Source of the DNA: Myceligenerans crystallogenes
GTDB lineage: Bacteria; Actinomycetota; Actinomycetes; Actinomycetales; Cellulomonadaceae
Assembly: GCF_039529775.1 (NCBI RefSeq)
Contig: NZ_BAAANL010000003.1
Location: forward strand, 186,001-250,000
Reading direction: 5' to 3'
DNA: 64,000 nt
Under the pieces are notes generated by a model. It was given only the letters and a program-made list of their open reading frames with translations, ran no database searches and had not been told where the DNA came from. Both the position numbers and the translations under genes were made by a program. Each line of letters begins with the position of its first letter. The first letter of the stretch is position 1. Positions 16,727-25,169 of this stretch are shown here, piece by piece.

Positions 16727-18246
16727 TTCCTCTCGTTCGCCCGGTCGCCCCGACCGGATCGTGCGCCTGCGCCGCGCAGGACGCGGACCGCGGTCACGCA
16801 CCCTGCGAGATCGCGCCGGTAGGCCGGCAGCACGGCCGCCCCGGCCGCCAGGACCGCGAGCATCACGCCCGCGCCGAGCCCGGCCGACAGCCAGGCGTCG
16901 TCCAGCCCGGCCGCCCGGACCGCGAGATGTGCCACGACCGCGGCCGCGGAGTACGTCGCGACGGCGCGCAGCGCGGTGACGGCCAGCCGGCCGGCCTGCG
17001 CCTCCGGAACGGCGCGGCCCGCCCACCAGAGCGCGACGGGCCACTGCAGTACCGCCGTCAGCGCGTACCCCGCGGCGACGCCGGTCACCCCCCACAGGCT
17101 CCCGACGAGGACCGCCACCACGAACGCCGGCCGGGTCAGCAGGTTGAGGCGGAACTGCTGCCCGGTCTTCCCCGACGAGAGGAACACCCAGTTCTGCACG
17201 AACCCGATCGCCTGGAAGACGCCGCCGACCACGAGCAGGGAGAAGATCGGGACGGCCTGGCCCCAGGCGTCGCCCAGCACCAGGTGGACGAGGGGCCCGG
17301 CGACCGCCCAGCCCAGGGCGAGCGCGGGTACGAGCACGTTGAGCAGCACGAGCTGCCCCTGCCGCAGGTAGCGGGCGTAGCGCGGGGGGTCGTCCTGGAT
17401 CCGGGCGAGCACGGGGAGCGCCACGCGGGTGATCGGGGCGTTGAGCTGGCTGACCGGGAGCTTCACGAGCTGGTAGACCCGGTTGTAGAGACCCGCGGCG
17501 GCAGGCCCGGCGGTCAGGCCGATCACGACGGTGTCGACGTTGTTGCCCACGTAGGTCAGGGCCTGGGTGCCGAACAGGCTGCCGCCGTAGCCGAGCATCG
17601 GCCTGATCGACGCCGACCTCCGGGGCCGTCCGGGCCACCACCCGGCGACGCACGCGGGGCCGACGGCGACCACCGCGGTCGTGACGACCTGCTGCGCGAC
17701 GAGCGCCCAGTAGCTGCCGCCCTGCAGCGCCACGGCGACGGCGGCGGCCAGGCCGGCCGCGGGCCCGAGCGTCTCGAGCACCGCCAGGGCCGTGAACCGC
17801 AGGTCCCGCTGCAGGCTCGCGCGGAACTGCGCGCCGAACCCGTTGAGCAGGAACACCACGGCGAGGCACCGGGTCACGGGCTCCAGGAGGGGTTCGCCGT
17901 ACAGGGCGGCCACCAGCGGCGCCACGGCGAGGACGAGCACGGACAGCGCCAGGCCGAGGCCGGCGTTCAGCCAGAAGAGGTTGTCGCGCTGGGCGCGGGT
18001 CAGGACGGGAGCCTGGACGGCGGCCTTGGAGAGCCCGAACTCACGGATCAGCTCGGCGATGCCGACGATCGCGGTCACCATCGCGACGTAGCCGAACGCG
18101 GCGGGGCTCAGCAACCGGACGAGGATCGCGAGGGACGCGACCTGCACCGCGATCCGCACCATCTGACCGGCGATCGTCACGACCCCGCCGCGCGCGGCAC
18201 GACGACCGAGACCGCGGGTCGGTGCGATGGTGGTGCTGTGCGCCAC
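16723..18246 (-). CDS. Wzx-type oligosaccharide flippase
   Basis: The 507-residue protein has about 12-14 hydrophobic segments and the N-terminal pattern of lipopolysaccharide-biosynthesis flippases (VRIAVQVASLAILVRLLSP, FGYVAMVTAIVG). Members of this MOP-superfamily group turn the undecaprenyl-linked repeat unit to the outer face of the membrane. It lies upstream of, and overlaps, a sulfotransferase gene. The polymerase gene diverges from it across 167 nt. The substrate cannot be inferred beyond the locus context. Confidence 0.9.
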   Translation of the reverse strand: MAHSTTIAPTRGLGRRAARGGVVTIAGQMVRIAVQVASLAILVRLLSPAAFGYVAMVTAIVGIAELIREFGLSKAAVQAPVLTRAQRDNLFWLNAGLGLALSVLVLAVAPLVAALYGEPLLEPVTRCLAVVFLLNGFGAQFRASLQRDLRFTALAVLETLGPAAGLAAAVAVALQGGSYWALVAQQVVTTAVVAVGPACVAGWWPGRPRRSASIRPMLGYGGSLFGTQALTYVGNNVDTVVIGLTAGPAAAGLYNRVYQLVKLPVSQLNAPITRVALPVLARIQDDPPRYARYLRQGQLVLLNVLVPALALGWAVAGPLVHLVLGDAWGQAVPIFSLLVVGGVFQAIGFVQNWVFLSSGKTGQQFRLNLLTRPAFVVAVLVGSLWGVTGVAAGYALTAVLQWPVALWWAGRAVPEAQAGRLAVTALRAVATYSAAAVVAHLAVRAAGLDDAWLSAGLGAGVMLAVLAAGAAVLPAYRRDLAGCVTAVRVLRGAGARSGRGDRANERK

Positions 18247-18413
18247 GGTTCCCCCAGTCCGAAACGTGCGAGCAGGTACGACACCGGTTCACCTGTCTGG
18301 CCGGTCGACTGTAACCCGCGGAATTGACGAATGCCCGGTGAGGCTGCGGATCGTGCTCCGGATGGATATCGTCGTGCTGTCCACGTCCTGAATTCCGGGG
18401 GAAAGACCTCACC

Positions 18414-19733
18414 ATGACGCTGCTTTCACCGGAGCGGGCCGGAATCCGGGACGCCACCGGAATTCCCGGTCCGGAGGGGTTGCCGCCGCGGGCCCGTTTC
18501 CTGGTCGTCGCGTCGACCGTGGTCATGGTGGTCGGCATGCTCCTCGGGATGAAGATCACCGGGCGGTTCGCCGCCTCGAACGTCGCCCAGCTCCTGGGTA
18601 CGGCCATGCTGCTGGGCGCGTTCCCGCGGCTGCTGCGCGTCAAGGACGTGGCGCTGCTCGCGCTCGGCGTGGTCTCCGTCGCCCTTGCCGCGGTCTCGGT
18701 CTCGATGCGGTACGGGCACACGGTGCTGGTGTTTCACTCCGCGTACTTCTTCGTCGCCGCGATCTATGTGACGGCGATATACCGCGCGTGCCGGGATCAC
18801 GCCGCCACCCCCGCTTTCCAGGAAGGGATCCGGCGGGCGCTCCCGGTGTGCCTGGTCGTTCTTCTGGGCGCCTATACCATCGAGATCGTGCAGGGCGCCC
18901 GTTATCCCGCACTCGGGTTCGACGACAAGTCCCACGGATCGCTCGCCGCGGTGTTCCTGGCCTTCGCGAGCCTGCGGTTCCTGCGGGGGCGGGGCCGGTT
19001 CCTGCTGGCGCTCGCGTTCGTGGGGCTCGCTCTCGTGACCCCGTCCCGGCTGCCGTACCTGCTGGTGCCGTTCTTCGCTGTGGCGCTTCTCGTGGAGTAC
19101 CGGGCCGTGCGGCGGCAGGCACGGGAGCCCTGGCAGGTGTACCTGACGCACGTGCTGCTGCTCGTCGTCGTCACCGTCCCGGCGCTGGTGATCGCCCGCA
19201 GCAGCGCGCTGTTCCGCTCGGGGTTCGACCGGGTGGTCGATCCCGAGGACATCACCCAGGCGTCCACGCAGAGCCACCTGGACCTTCTGCGGGCGGGCCT
19301 CGACCTGAAGGTCGAGAGCCTCTGGAACGTGGTGCTCGGGGTGACCCCGGGCGGGTTCGCGGGCACCCTGGCCGCGAGCGACGTCGATCTGTCGGGCTAC
19401 CGGCTGCCGATCAACGACATCGTCGCGGGGACCGCGCCGATGCACTCGTCCATCGGCTCGATCGTGGTGGAGTTCCCGCTCTGGGTCGCGGCGCTGTACG
19501 TCGTCGTGCTGGTCGCGTCGTTCGTCGCGCTGCTGCGCCGCCGGGAGCGGGGTTTCTGTCTCTTCCTGGTCGGATTCACCGCGGCGACGTCGTTCTACTC
19601 GACCCACAACGAGGTGCTCTTCGTCGTGGCCCTGGCCACGAGCCTGTCGCTCGCCTACGGCCGGGACACCGGGTTCGCGCCGGAGGACGCACCCGTCCAG
19701 GGCCGGGCGGTGTCGAGCTCGCCGAGGTCGTAG
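18414..19733 (+). CDS. Wzy-like O-antigen polymerase/ligase family membrane protein
   Basis: The 439-residue protein has about ten to twelve membrane segments and a large periplasmic-type loop (residues about 250-345, containing DPEDITQASTQSHLDLLRAG), the usual layout of Wzy polymerases and WaaL-type ligases. In a Wzx/Wzy locus it is best read as the polymerase joining repeat units outside the membrane. GGGGAAAG precedes the ATG. Its last 79 nt overlap the 3' end of the convergent sulfotransferase gene. Confidence 0.8.
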   Translation: MTLLSPERAGIRDATGIPGPEGLPPRARFLVVASTVVMVVGMLLGMKITGRFAASNVAQLLGTAMLLGAFPRLLRVKDVALLALGVVSVALAAVSVSMRYGHTVLVFHSAYFFVAAIYVTAIYRACRDHAATPAFQEGIRRALPVCLVVLLGAYTIEIVQGARYPALGFDDKSHGSLAAVFLAFASLRFLRGRGRFLLALAFVGLALVTPSRLPYLLVPFFAVALLVEYRAVRRQAREPWQVYLTHVLLLVVVTVPALVIARSSALFRSGFDRVVDPEDITQASTQSHLDLLRAGLDLKVESLWNVVLGVTPGGFAGTLAASDVDLSGYRLPINDIVAGTAPMHSSIGSIVVEFPLWVAALYVVVLVASFVALLRRRERGFCLFLVGFTAATSFYSTHNEVLFVVALATSLSLAYGRDTGFAPEDAPVQGRAVSSSPRS

Positions 19734-20578
19734 CCGAGCGCCGCGATCCGTGATCCGTGGTGCTCCGCGATGTGCCTGCGGTAGCGCGGCAGCAGCACGG
19801 GGTCGAGGAGTTCGCGCGCCACGGCCTGCCGGGCCTGCCAGGGCCGCCGCCCGGCGTGACGCAGGTGCGTCACGGCCCGGTTCAGCATGCCCGACGACGT
19901 CGCGTGCCAGGCACGCTCGTACGAGCCGCTGCGGCGCGAGCTGACGGCGTCGTCGGGAATCGCCCCGGTGCCGAGGAACTCCGCGACGCGCCGCAGCTCC
20001 GCCACGGGATCCCGGACGAGGTGCTCGTACCGCAGCACGAGCAGCCGCCGCACGTGCCGCGCGTCCGCCTCGAACGTCTCGTGCGCGTGCACCCAGTGCT
20101 CGATCAGGCGGGGCAGCCCGGGGCCGTAGCGTCCCGTCGTGCGGCCCGCCCACTTGCGGATCGCCAGGGCCTGCACCACGGGGTGCCTGGTCACGACGAT
20201 GAAGCGCGCCTGGGGGAACAACGCCTGGAGGTAGCGCGTCTTGGTGAGGTTGGGCGGCGACTTCTCGACCAGGAGCCACGCGCCCGGGTCCCAGTACGGT
20301 GCCCAGGCCCGCCAGAGCGCCTCGGCGTCGCCGGGCCCGGCGTGCGCCTCGGTGAGGTGGGCCTCCGGCCGGTGCGCCCAGCGGTCCATCCGGCCGCGGG
20401 CCCCGGCGTAGACCTGCTGGAGGTGCTGTCCCTCGTCCATCGGGACGCCGGTGCCCCGCAGGCCGGAACCACCGGGAACGCTCGCGAGGATGTCCGCGAC
20501 CAGCGTGGTTCCGCTGCGATGCATGCCCCCGACGAACACGAGCTGCTGGGCGTCCCGCGCCCGGGCCTGACTCGACAT
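19655..20578 (-). CDS. Sulfotransferase family protein (5 of 5)
   Basis: The 307-residue protein shows LVFVGGMHRSGTTLVADIL as the phosphosulfate loop and RFIVVTRHPVVQALAIRKW as the 3'-phosphate site, with EKSPPNLTKTRYL between them. This resembles tyrosylprotein/carbohydrate sulfotransferases in layout. The ATG at 20578 is used. Its 3' end overlaps the 3' end of the polymerase gene by 79 nt in antisense, so transcription of each could affect the other. It closes the polysaccharide locus on the right. Confidence 0.82.
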   Translation of the reverse strand: MSSQARARDAQQLVFVGGMHRSGTTLVADILASVPGGSGLRGTGVPMDEGQHLQQVYAGARGRMDRWAHRPEAHLTEAHAGPGDAEALWRAWAPYWDPGAWLLVEKSPPNLTKTRYLQALFPQARFIVVTRHPVVQALAIRKWAGRTTGRYGPGLPRLIEHWVHAHETFEADARHVRRLLVLRYEHLVRDPVAELRRVAEFLGTGAIPDDAVSSRRSGSYERAWHATSSGMLNRAVTHLRHAGRRPWQARQAVARELLDPVLLPRYRRHIAEHHGSRIAALGYDLGELDTARPWTGASSGANPVSRP

Positions 20579-20699
20579 GCTGCCCACTCTGACCGCGAAT
20601 CCGGCGGCCCGCACCCGGGCGCCCGGTGCCTGCCCCGGCCCGGCCGGATACTGCTGCCCCAACCTGCATGAACAGGACTGATCTGGCACACTGCGTGAC

Positions 20700-21362
20700 A
20701 TGCCTGAAGCAGCGAAGATCGTGAAGGCCGCGTCGGCGATCCTGCTCGACTTCGACGGGCCGGTCACCAGGCTGATGTCGCCCAAGGCCGCCGCCGAGGC
20801 GGCGGAGGCCGCCCGGCGAGGTCTCTTCAACGCCGCGGCCCCGATCCCCGCGTCGCTCGAGAAGTCCAGGGACCACCTCGAGGTCCTGCGCCACGCCGGA
20901 ACCCTCGATCGCGTCGCCATCCGCATGACGGACGACGCCTGCATCAAGGCCGAGGTGGCCGCCGCCGCGAAGGCGGATCCCACCGACGGGGCCCGGGAGA
21001 TGCTGAAGGCCGCCGCCCGGCGCGGTCAGGAGGTCGTGATCATCGGCAACAACTCGCCGGAGTCGATCGACGCGTTCCTGAACCGCACCGACCTGGCCGG
21101 ATACGTGACCCTCGTGATCGGACGCCCGCCCCGCCGCCCCGACCTGATGAAGCCGAACCCGTTCATGGTGCGCGGCGCGCTCACCCGGCTCGGGGTCCCG
21201 GCCGCCGAGGCGGTCATGGTCGGCGACTCGCCGTCGGACATCGAGGCGGCCGTGGCGGCGAAGGTGCCCGCCGTGGGTTTCGCCCGCACGGCCGCCAGGG
21301 TCAAGAGCCTCCTCGGGGCGGGCGCTGAGGGCGTCGTGGAGGACATGAACGAGTTCGCCTGA
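20700..21362 (+). CDS. HAD-family phosphatase
   Basis: The 220-residue protein has HAD motif I LLDFDGPV, motif II IIGNNSP, a lysine in MKPNPF and motif IV MVGDSPSDIEAA. It resembles the haloacid dehalogenase-like hydrolases of phosphoglycolate-phosphatase type with a helical cap (residues about 20-95). The substrate is unknown. Transcription probably starts close to the ATG (CACACT 7 nt upstream). It is convergent with, and 2 nt from, the permease gene. Confidence 0.82.
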   Translation: MPEAAKIVKAASAILLDFDGPVTRLMSPKAAAEAAEAARRGLFNAAAPIPASLEKSRDHLEVLRHAGTLDRVAIRMTDDACIKAEVAAAAKADPTDGAREMLKAAARRGQEVVIIGNNSPESIDAFLNRTDLAGYVTLVIGRPPRRPDLMKPNPFMVRGALTRLGVPAAEAVMVGDSPSDIEAAVAAKVPAVGFARTAARVKSLLGAGAEGVVEDMNEFA

Positions 21363-21364
21363 CG

Positions 21365-22834
21365 TCAGACGCCGACGGCCGCGCCGATGGTGTCCTTCAG
21401 GAAGTAGACGAGGAAGAGGGCCGCGGTCACCCACAGCAGCGGGTGCACCTGCCGCGCCTTGCCGACGGCGAGCTTGATGACCACGTAGGTGACGACCGCC
21501 GCGCCGATCCCCGCGGTGATCGAGTACGAGAACGGCATGAGGATGATCCCGAGGAACGCCGGGACGGCGATCTCCAGGTTCTTCCAGTCGATGCCGGTGA
21601 TCTGCGCGACCATGAGCAGGCCGACGACGACGAGCGCCGGGGTCGCCGCCTCGTACGGGATCACCTTGACGACGTCGACGAAGAACATCGAGACGAGGAA
21701 GCACAGGCCCGTCACGACGGACGCGAGGCCCGTGCGCGCGCCCTCGCCCACGCCGGACGCCGACTCGATGTAGCTCGTGTTCGAGGAGACCGAGGCCGCG
21801 CCGCCGGCGGCCGCCGCGATCGAGTCCACGACGAGGATCTGCTTGGTTCTCGGCGGGTTGCCCTGGGCGTCGAGCAGCTTCGCCTCGCCGCCGATCGCGA
21901 CCATGGTGCCCATCGTGTCGAAGAAGTCGGCGATGAGCAGGGTGAACACGAGCAGCAGCGCGGCGATCGGGCCGATCTTCTCGAACGAGCCGAACAGCGA
22001 GAACTGGCCGAGCAGGGAGAGGTCCGGCAGCCCGAACCAGTTCTCCGGCAGGGCGGGCACGTTCAGGCGCCAGCCCGAGGCCACGGGGTTGCCGTCCTCG
22101 TCGAACGCGCCGCCCGCGCCCACGATCGCCTCGAGGACGACGGCGAGCACCGTGCTCGCCAGGATGCCGATGAGGATGGCGCCCTTCACCTTGCGCACCA
22201 TGAGCACGACGGTCAGCAGCAGCCCGATCACGAACACCAGCAGCGGCCACGACGACAGCGACCCGCCGATCCCGAGCTCGACCGGCGTCGCCATCGAGGC
22301 GGGGATGCGCACGAACCCGGCGTCGACCAGCCCGATGAACGCGATGAACAGGCCGATGCCGACGCTGATCGCGAGCTTGAGGTCGTGCGGCACGGCGTTG
22401 AACACCGCCTGGCGCAGCCCGGTGAGCACGAGGACCAGGATGATCAGGCCCTCCAGCACCACCAGGCCCATCGCGTCGGCCCAGGTCATCTCCGGCAGCG
22501 CCGCGATCGAGAAGGCGACGACGGCGTTCAGGCCGAGGCCGGCCGCCAGCGCCATCGGATAGTTCGCGATCGTGCCCATCAGGATGCTCAGGACGCCGGC
22601 GACGAGCGCGGTGGCCGCGGCGATCGCGGGCAGGTTGCCCTCGCCCCCGCCGAGCAGGCTGCCCGTCCCGTCCGGGACCGTGCCGATGATCAGCGGGTTC
22701 AGCACGACGATGTACGCCATCGTGAAGAACGTGACGACACCGCCGCGGATCTCGGTGACGATCGTCGAGCCGCGCTCGCTGATCCGGAAATACCTGTCGA
22801 CGGCACCGCGTGCCGGTGCTGCTGTGGTCGCCAT
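21365..22834 (-). CDS. NCS2/AzgA-type purine permease
   Basis: The 489-residue integral membrane protein has about 12-14 helices and the AzgA-family features TMAYIVVLNPLI near the start, AAGLGLNAVVAFSI, and FDTMGTMVAIGGEA in the middle. AzgA/PbuG permeases import adenine, guanine or hypoxanthine with protons. The stretch of about 30 residues around GGAFDEDGNPVASGW looks like an extracellular loop insertion. Substrate choice cannot be decided here. It has no purine genes next to it. Confidence 0.88.
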   Translation of the reverse strand: MATTAAPARGAVDRYFRISERGSTIVTEIRGGVVTFFTMAYIVVLNPLIIGTVPDGTGSLLGGGEGNLPAIAAATALVAGVLSILMGTIANYPMALAAGLGLNAVVAFSIAALPEMTWADAMGLVVLEGLIILVLVLTGLRQAVFNAVPHDLKLAISVGIGLFIAFIGLVDAGFVRIPASMATPVELGIGGSLSSWPLLVFVIGLLLTVVLMVRKVKGAILIGILASTVLAVVLEAIVGAGGAFDEDGNPVASGWRLNVPALPENWFGLPDLSLLGQFSLFGSFEKIGPIAALLLVFTLLIADFFDTMGTMVAIGGEAKLLDAQGNPPRTKQILVVDSIAAAAGGAASVSSNTSYIESASGVGEGARTGLASVVTGLCFLVSMFFVDVVKVIPYEAATPALVVVGLLMVAQITGIDWKNLEIAVPAFLGIILMPFSYSITAGIGAAVVTYVVIKLAVGKARQVHPLLWVTAALFLVYFLKDTIGAAVGV

Positions 22835-22913
22835 GGCCTTGATCTTCCTCTCCGCGCCGCCGGGTAGCGCGACGCACCGGGAGGAAGTTACGCCATGAAT
22901 GTTTCGCGGGGCA

Positions 22914-23759
22914 TCAGCCCAGGAAGACGTGGGCGCACGTCATCTGCGGCCCGTACCCGGTCTCCTCGCTGATGCAGGCGACGGCGCCGCGGGTGAAGCT
23001 CGCGTTGAGGATGTTCGCGCGGTGTCCCTCGGAGTTCATCCAGCCGCCGGCCGCCTCGGCGGGGGTCCAGCCGCCGCGGGCGAGGTTCTCGCCCACCGTG
23101 GAGGTCGGGCAGCGGTCGAAGATCGGCTCCAGCGGGGCGTGGGCCAGTTCCTGGCCCCGCAGGGCCTCCGCGCGTTCGAGGGCGACCTCGTAGGCGCACT
23201 CGTCGTGGGTGAGCGCCGGCAGGCCGTGCTGCTCGCGGCGCAGGTTGACCTCGGCCTCGAGGGCGCCGGCGTACTGGACCGGGTCGGAGAGGTCCGTCGC
23301 CTGGCCCGCCCCGGCGTCGTCTTCTCCCGCGCCGCCGGCGCCGCCCGCGGGGTCGGTGTCCACGGGGACGTCGCCGGAGTCGCCGGCCGCGGATTCCGGC
23401 GGCGTTCCGGCGTCGTCGTCCGTGCCCGGCGACGGCCGGGGCGCGGGCTTGACGGCGATCGTGCCCGGGCCGGTGCCCGCGCCCCGCGCCCTCGCGCCCT
23501 CGGCGACCACGATCGGCTCCGCGGCCTCGCCGAGCTGGGCCTCCGCGACGCCGCCCGCCTGCGCCCGTGCGACGCCCCCCGCGGTCTCCTCGCCGGGACC
23601 GGGGTTGATCGTGATCGAGCACGCGGCCGACGTCAGCGCGGCCGTCAGGCTCAGGGCCAGCCCCAGCGCCCTCGCCGGGGTGAGGCGGGGAGCGGACCGC
23701 GCGGCCTGCTGCTGCCGGATCGCGCGGCCGGGTGCCGGGGTCCGTGGGCGTCGTGCCAT
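22914..23759 (-). CDS. Secreted or lipid-anchored CAP (SCP/YkwD-like) domain protein
   Basis: The 281-residue product has a basic N-terminus, a hydrophobic signal (ALGLALSLTAALTSAAC), a long Gly/Ala/Asp/Pro-rich spacer (residues about 65-165) and a C-terminal CAP domain. The CAP part shows VNLRREQHGL, ELAHAP, VGENLARG, WMNSEGHRANIL and CAHVFLG. The SAAC end of the signal is an imperfect lipobox, so lipid anchoring is possible but uncertain. CAP proteins act outside the cell; their activity in bacteria is largely unknown. ATG 23759 has AGAAGG upstream. Confidence 0.85.
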   Translation of the reverse strand: MARRPRTPAPGRAIRQQQAARSAPRLTPARALGLALSLTAALTSAACSITINPGPGEETAGGVARAQAGGVAEAQLGEAAEPIVVAEGARARGAGTGPGTIAVKPAPRPSPGTDDDAGTPPESAAGDSGDVPVDTDPAGGAGGAGEDDAGAGQATDLSDPVQYAGALEAEVNLRREQHGLPALTHDECAYEVALERAEALRGQELAHAPLEPIFDRCPTSTVGENLARGGWTPAEAAGGWMNSEGHRANILNASFTRGAVACISEETGYGPQMTCAHVFLG

Positions 23760-23915
23760 CGTCTCGGGAACCTTCTGGGGTCGGTTCGGGCGGGTCGTCC
23801 CGGGCAGTCTGGCACACGGTGCGCATCCGGCGGTCCCGGTCGCGAGATCGATCGGGCTGGGGGAGCCGTACGTCACCGACCGGGACCGCCGTCCACGGAA
23901 CGTTTCGAACCGCGG

Positions 23916-24872
23916 TCAGAACTGGGAGGAGCGGGGCCGCAGCTTCGCGGAGTCGGCCTGGTCCACCGGACGGTGCGAACCCGTGGTGTTCTCGCGCGCC
24001 GTGCGGGGCAGCGCGCCGGTGATGCTGCTGTGGCTGGCGCGGAGGGCCTGGGCCGTCGCGGCCGTCGTCGGGGCGGGCTTGGCTGCCGCCGCCCTGTCGC
24101 GCTCCTGGCTCTCCCGGAGGCGGTCCTCGAACTCGCGCTGGGCGCGCAGCTCGCTCTCCGTCGGCCACAGGCCGACGACGAGCACGAGCAGGAGCGTGAC
24201 CACGGAGACCGCCATGACGAGCGGCACCAGCAGCTCCCCGGTGGACACGCCCTCGGGGATGATCTCGGTGATGGTCGTGACCCGCACGCCCATCATGCCC
24301 GTGTAGTGCATGCCGGTGACGGCGACACCCATGACGAGCGTGGCGACGAGCGTGGCGACGGCACCGCGGATGTGGGTGGTGCACCAGAGGGCCGCGGTGG
24401 CGGCGACGATGGCGATGATGACCGACGCGATGACGAAGCCGCCGTCGAAGGTCATCCTCGCGTTCATGCGCATCGCCGCCATACCCATGTAATGCATGGT
24501 GGCGACGCCCGACCCGGCGAGGAAACCGCCGATCAGCATGCCCGGCAGGCGCTGCCCGCCGATCATGTTGATGAACAGGCCGAGGCCGACGACGACGATG
24601 GCGATCCCGGCGGACATGAGCGTCAGCGGGACGTCGTAGCGCAGCGAGACGCCCTGGGGCACGAAACCCAGCATCGCGACGAAGTGCATCACCCAGATGC
24701 CTGTGCCGCCGATGGCGATCGCGCCGAGAACGAGCCAGACGGCGCGTGCCGTGCCGCCGGCGGCCCGGGAGCGGGAGGTGCAGGACAGGCCGACGGCGCA
24801 GCCCGTGCACGACAGGATGTAGGCGAGGATCGGTGTGATCGGTCCGTACGCCAGGTGATCGGTGATTGACAT
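23916..24872 (-). CDS. MHYT-domain integral membrane sensor
   Basis: The 318-residue protein has seven predicted helices with three MHYT-type motifs: VMHFVAM, TMHYMGMAAM and GMHYTGMMG. MHYT modules are proposed to bind copper and to sense O2, CO or NO. The C-terminal 90 residues are a charged, coiled-coil-like cytoplasmic tail without an output domain such as GGDEF or EAL, so this is a stand-alone sensor or transporter-like form. A TTGAAA/TATTGT promoter lies upstream with a leader of about 118 nt. Confidence 0.88.
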   Translation of the reverse strand: MSITDHLAYGPITPILAYILSCTGCAVGLSCTSRSRAAGGTARAVWLVLGAIAIGGTGIWVMHFVAMLGFVPQGVSLRYDVPLTLMSAGIAIVVVGLGLFINMIGGQRLPGMLIGGFLAGSGVATMHYMGMAAMRMNARMTFDGGFVIASVIIAIVAATAALWCTTHIRGAVATLVATLVMGVAVTGMHYTGMMGVRVTTITEIIPEGVSTGELLVPLVMAVSVVTLLLVLVVGLWPTESELRAQREFEDRLRESQERDRAAAAKPAPTTAATAQALRASHSSITGALPRTARENTTGSHRPVDQADSAKLRPRSSQF

Positions 24873-24961
24873 GTGTGTTGTGTGGCCTCTCAGATTTTTC
24901 TGGGCGGCCGTCCGTCTGGGGAGGACAGACGCTGCTCGACCTGCGGTGTGGGGGTGCGGGT

Positions 24962-24980
24962 CGTTACCGCGACGTTACCG
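24962..24980 (+). repeat. Direct repeat CGTTACCG x2 in the MHYT leader
   Basis: CGTTACCG occurs at 24962-24969 and again at 24973-24980, an 11-nt period, just downstream of the predicted MHYT promoter. It could be a regulator site; nothing more can be said from sequence. Confidence 0.4.
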
Positions 24981-24996
24981 AAGGTGCTCCGAGGGG

Positions 24997-25025
24997 ACAA
25001 TAGGTAGCAGGACCCTTGTTTTCAA
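24997..25025 (-). promoter_or_regulatory. Sigma70-type promoter of the MHYT gene
   Basis: On the minus strand TTGAAA (25020-25025) and TATTGT (24997-25002) are separated by 17 nt, in a locally AT-rich stretch rare in this window. Transcription would start near 24990. Confidence 0.5.
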
Positions 25026-25106
25026 AAGTTTTCGTCACAAATCATGTAAACGGTCGGCCTGGGCGACGGGCTCCAGGCGCGCGCCGGCGTTCCTCGGCGG
25101 ACGCCG

Positions 25107-25142
25107 ACGGCGGAGGTGCGGAACATACCGCACCTCCGCCGT
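25107..25142 (-). terminator. Terminator of the DtxR-family gene
   Basis: A perfect 15-bp stem (25107-25121 with 25128-25142) with a 6-nt loop lies 27 nt after the stop codon of the minus-strand DtxR gene. There is no U tract, as is frequent for actinobacterial hairpin terminators. Confidence 0.7.
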
Positions 25143-25169
25143 GGCGTGGTGATTTGACGAAAGGGGGCG

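Noticed and set aside
13910..20578. Insertion sequence or transposase remnants as the cause of the mixed gene order
   Set aside because: No transposase frame or terminal inverted repeats were found in the gaps.
18426..22877. A 1483-codon open frame on the minus strand
   Set aside because: It crosses five recognisable genes in other frames and its product is Arg/Gly/Pro-rich without any domain, as expected for a high-GC shadow frame.
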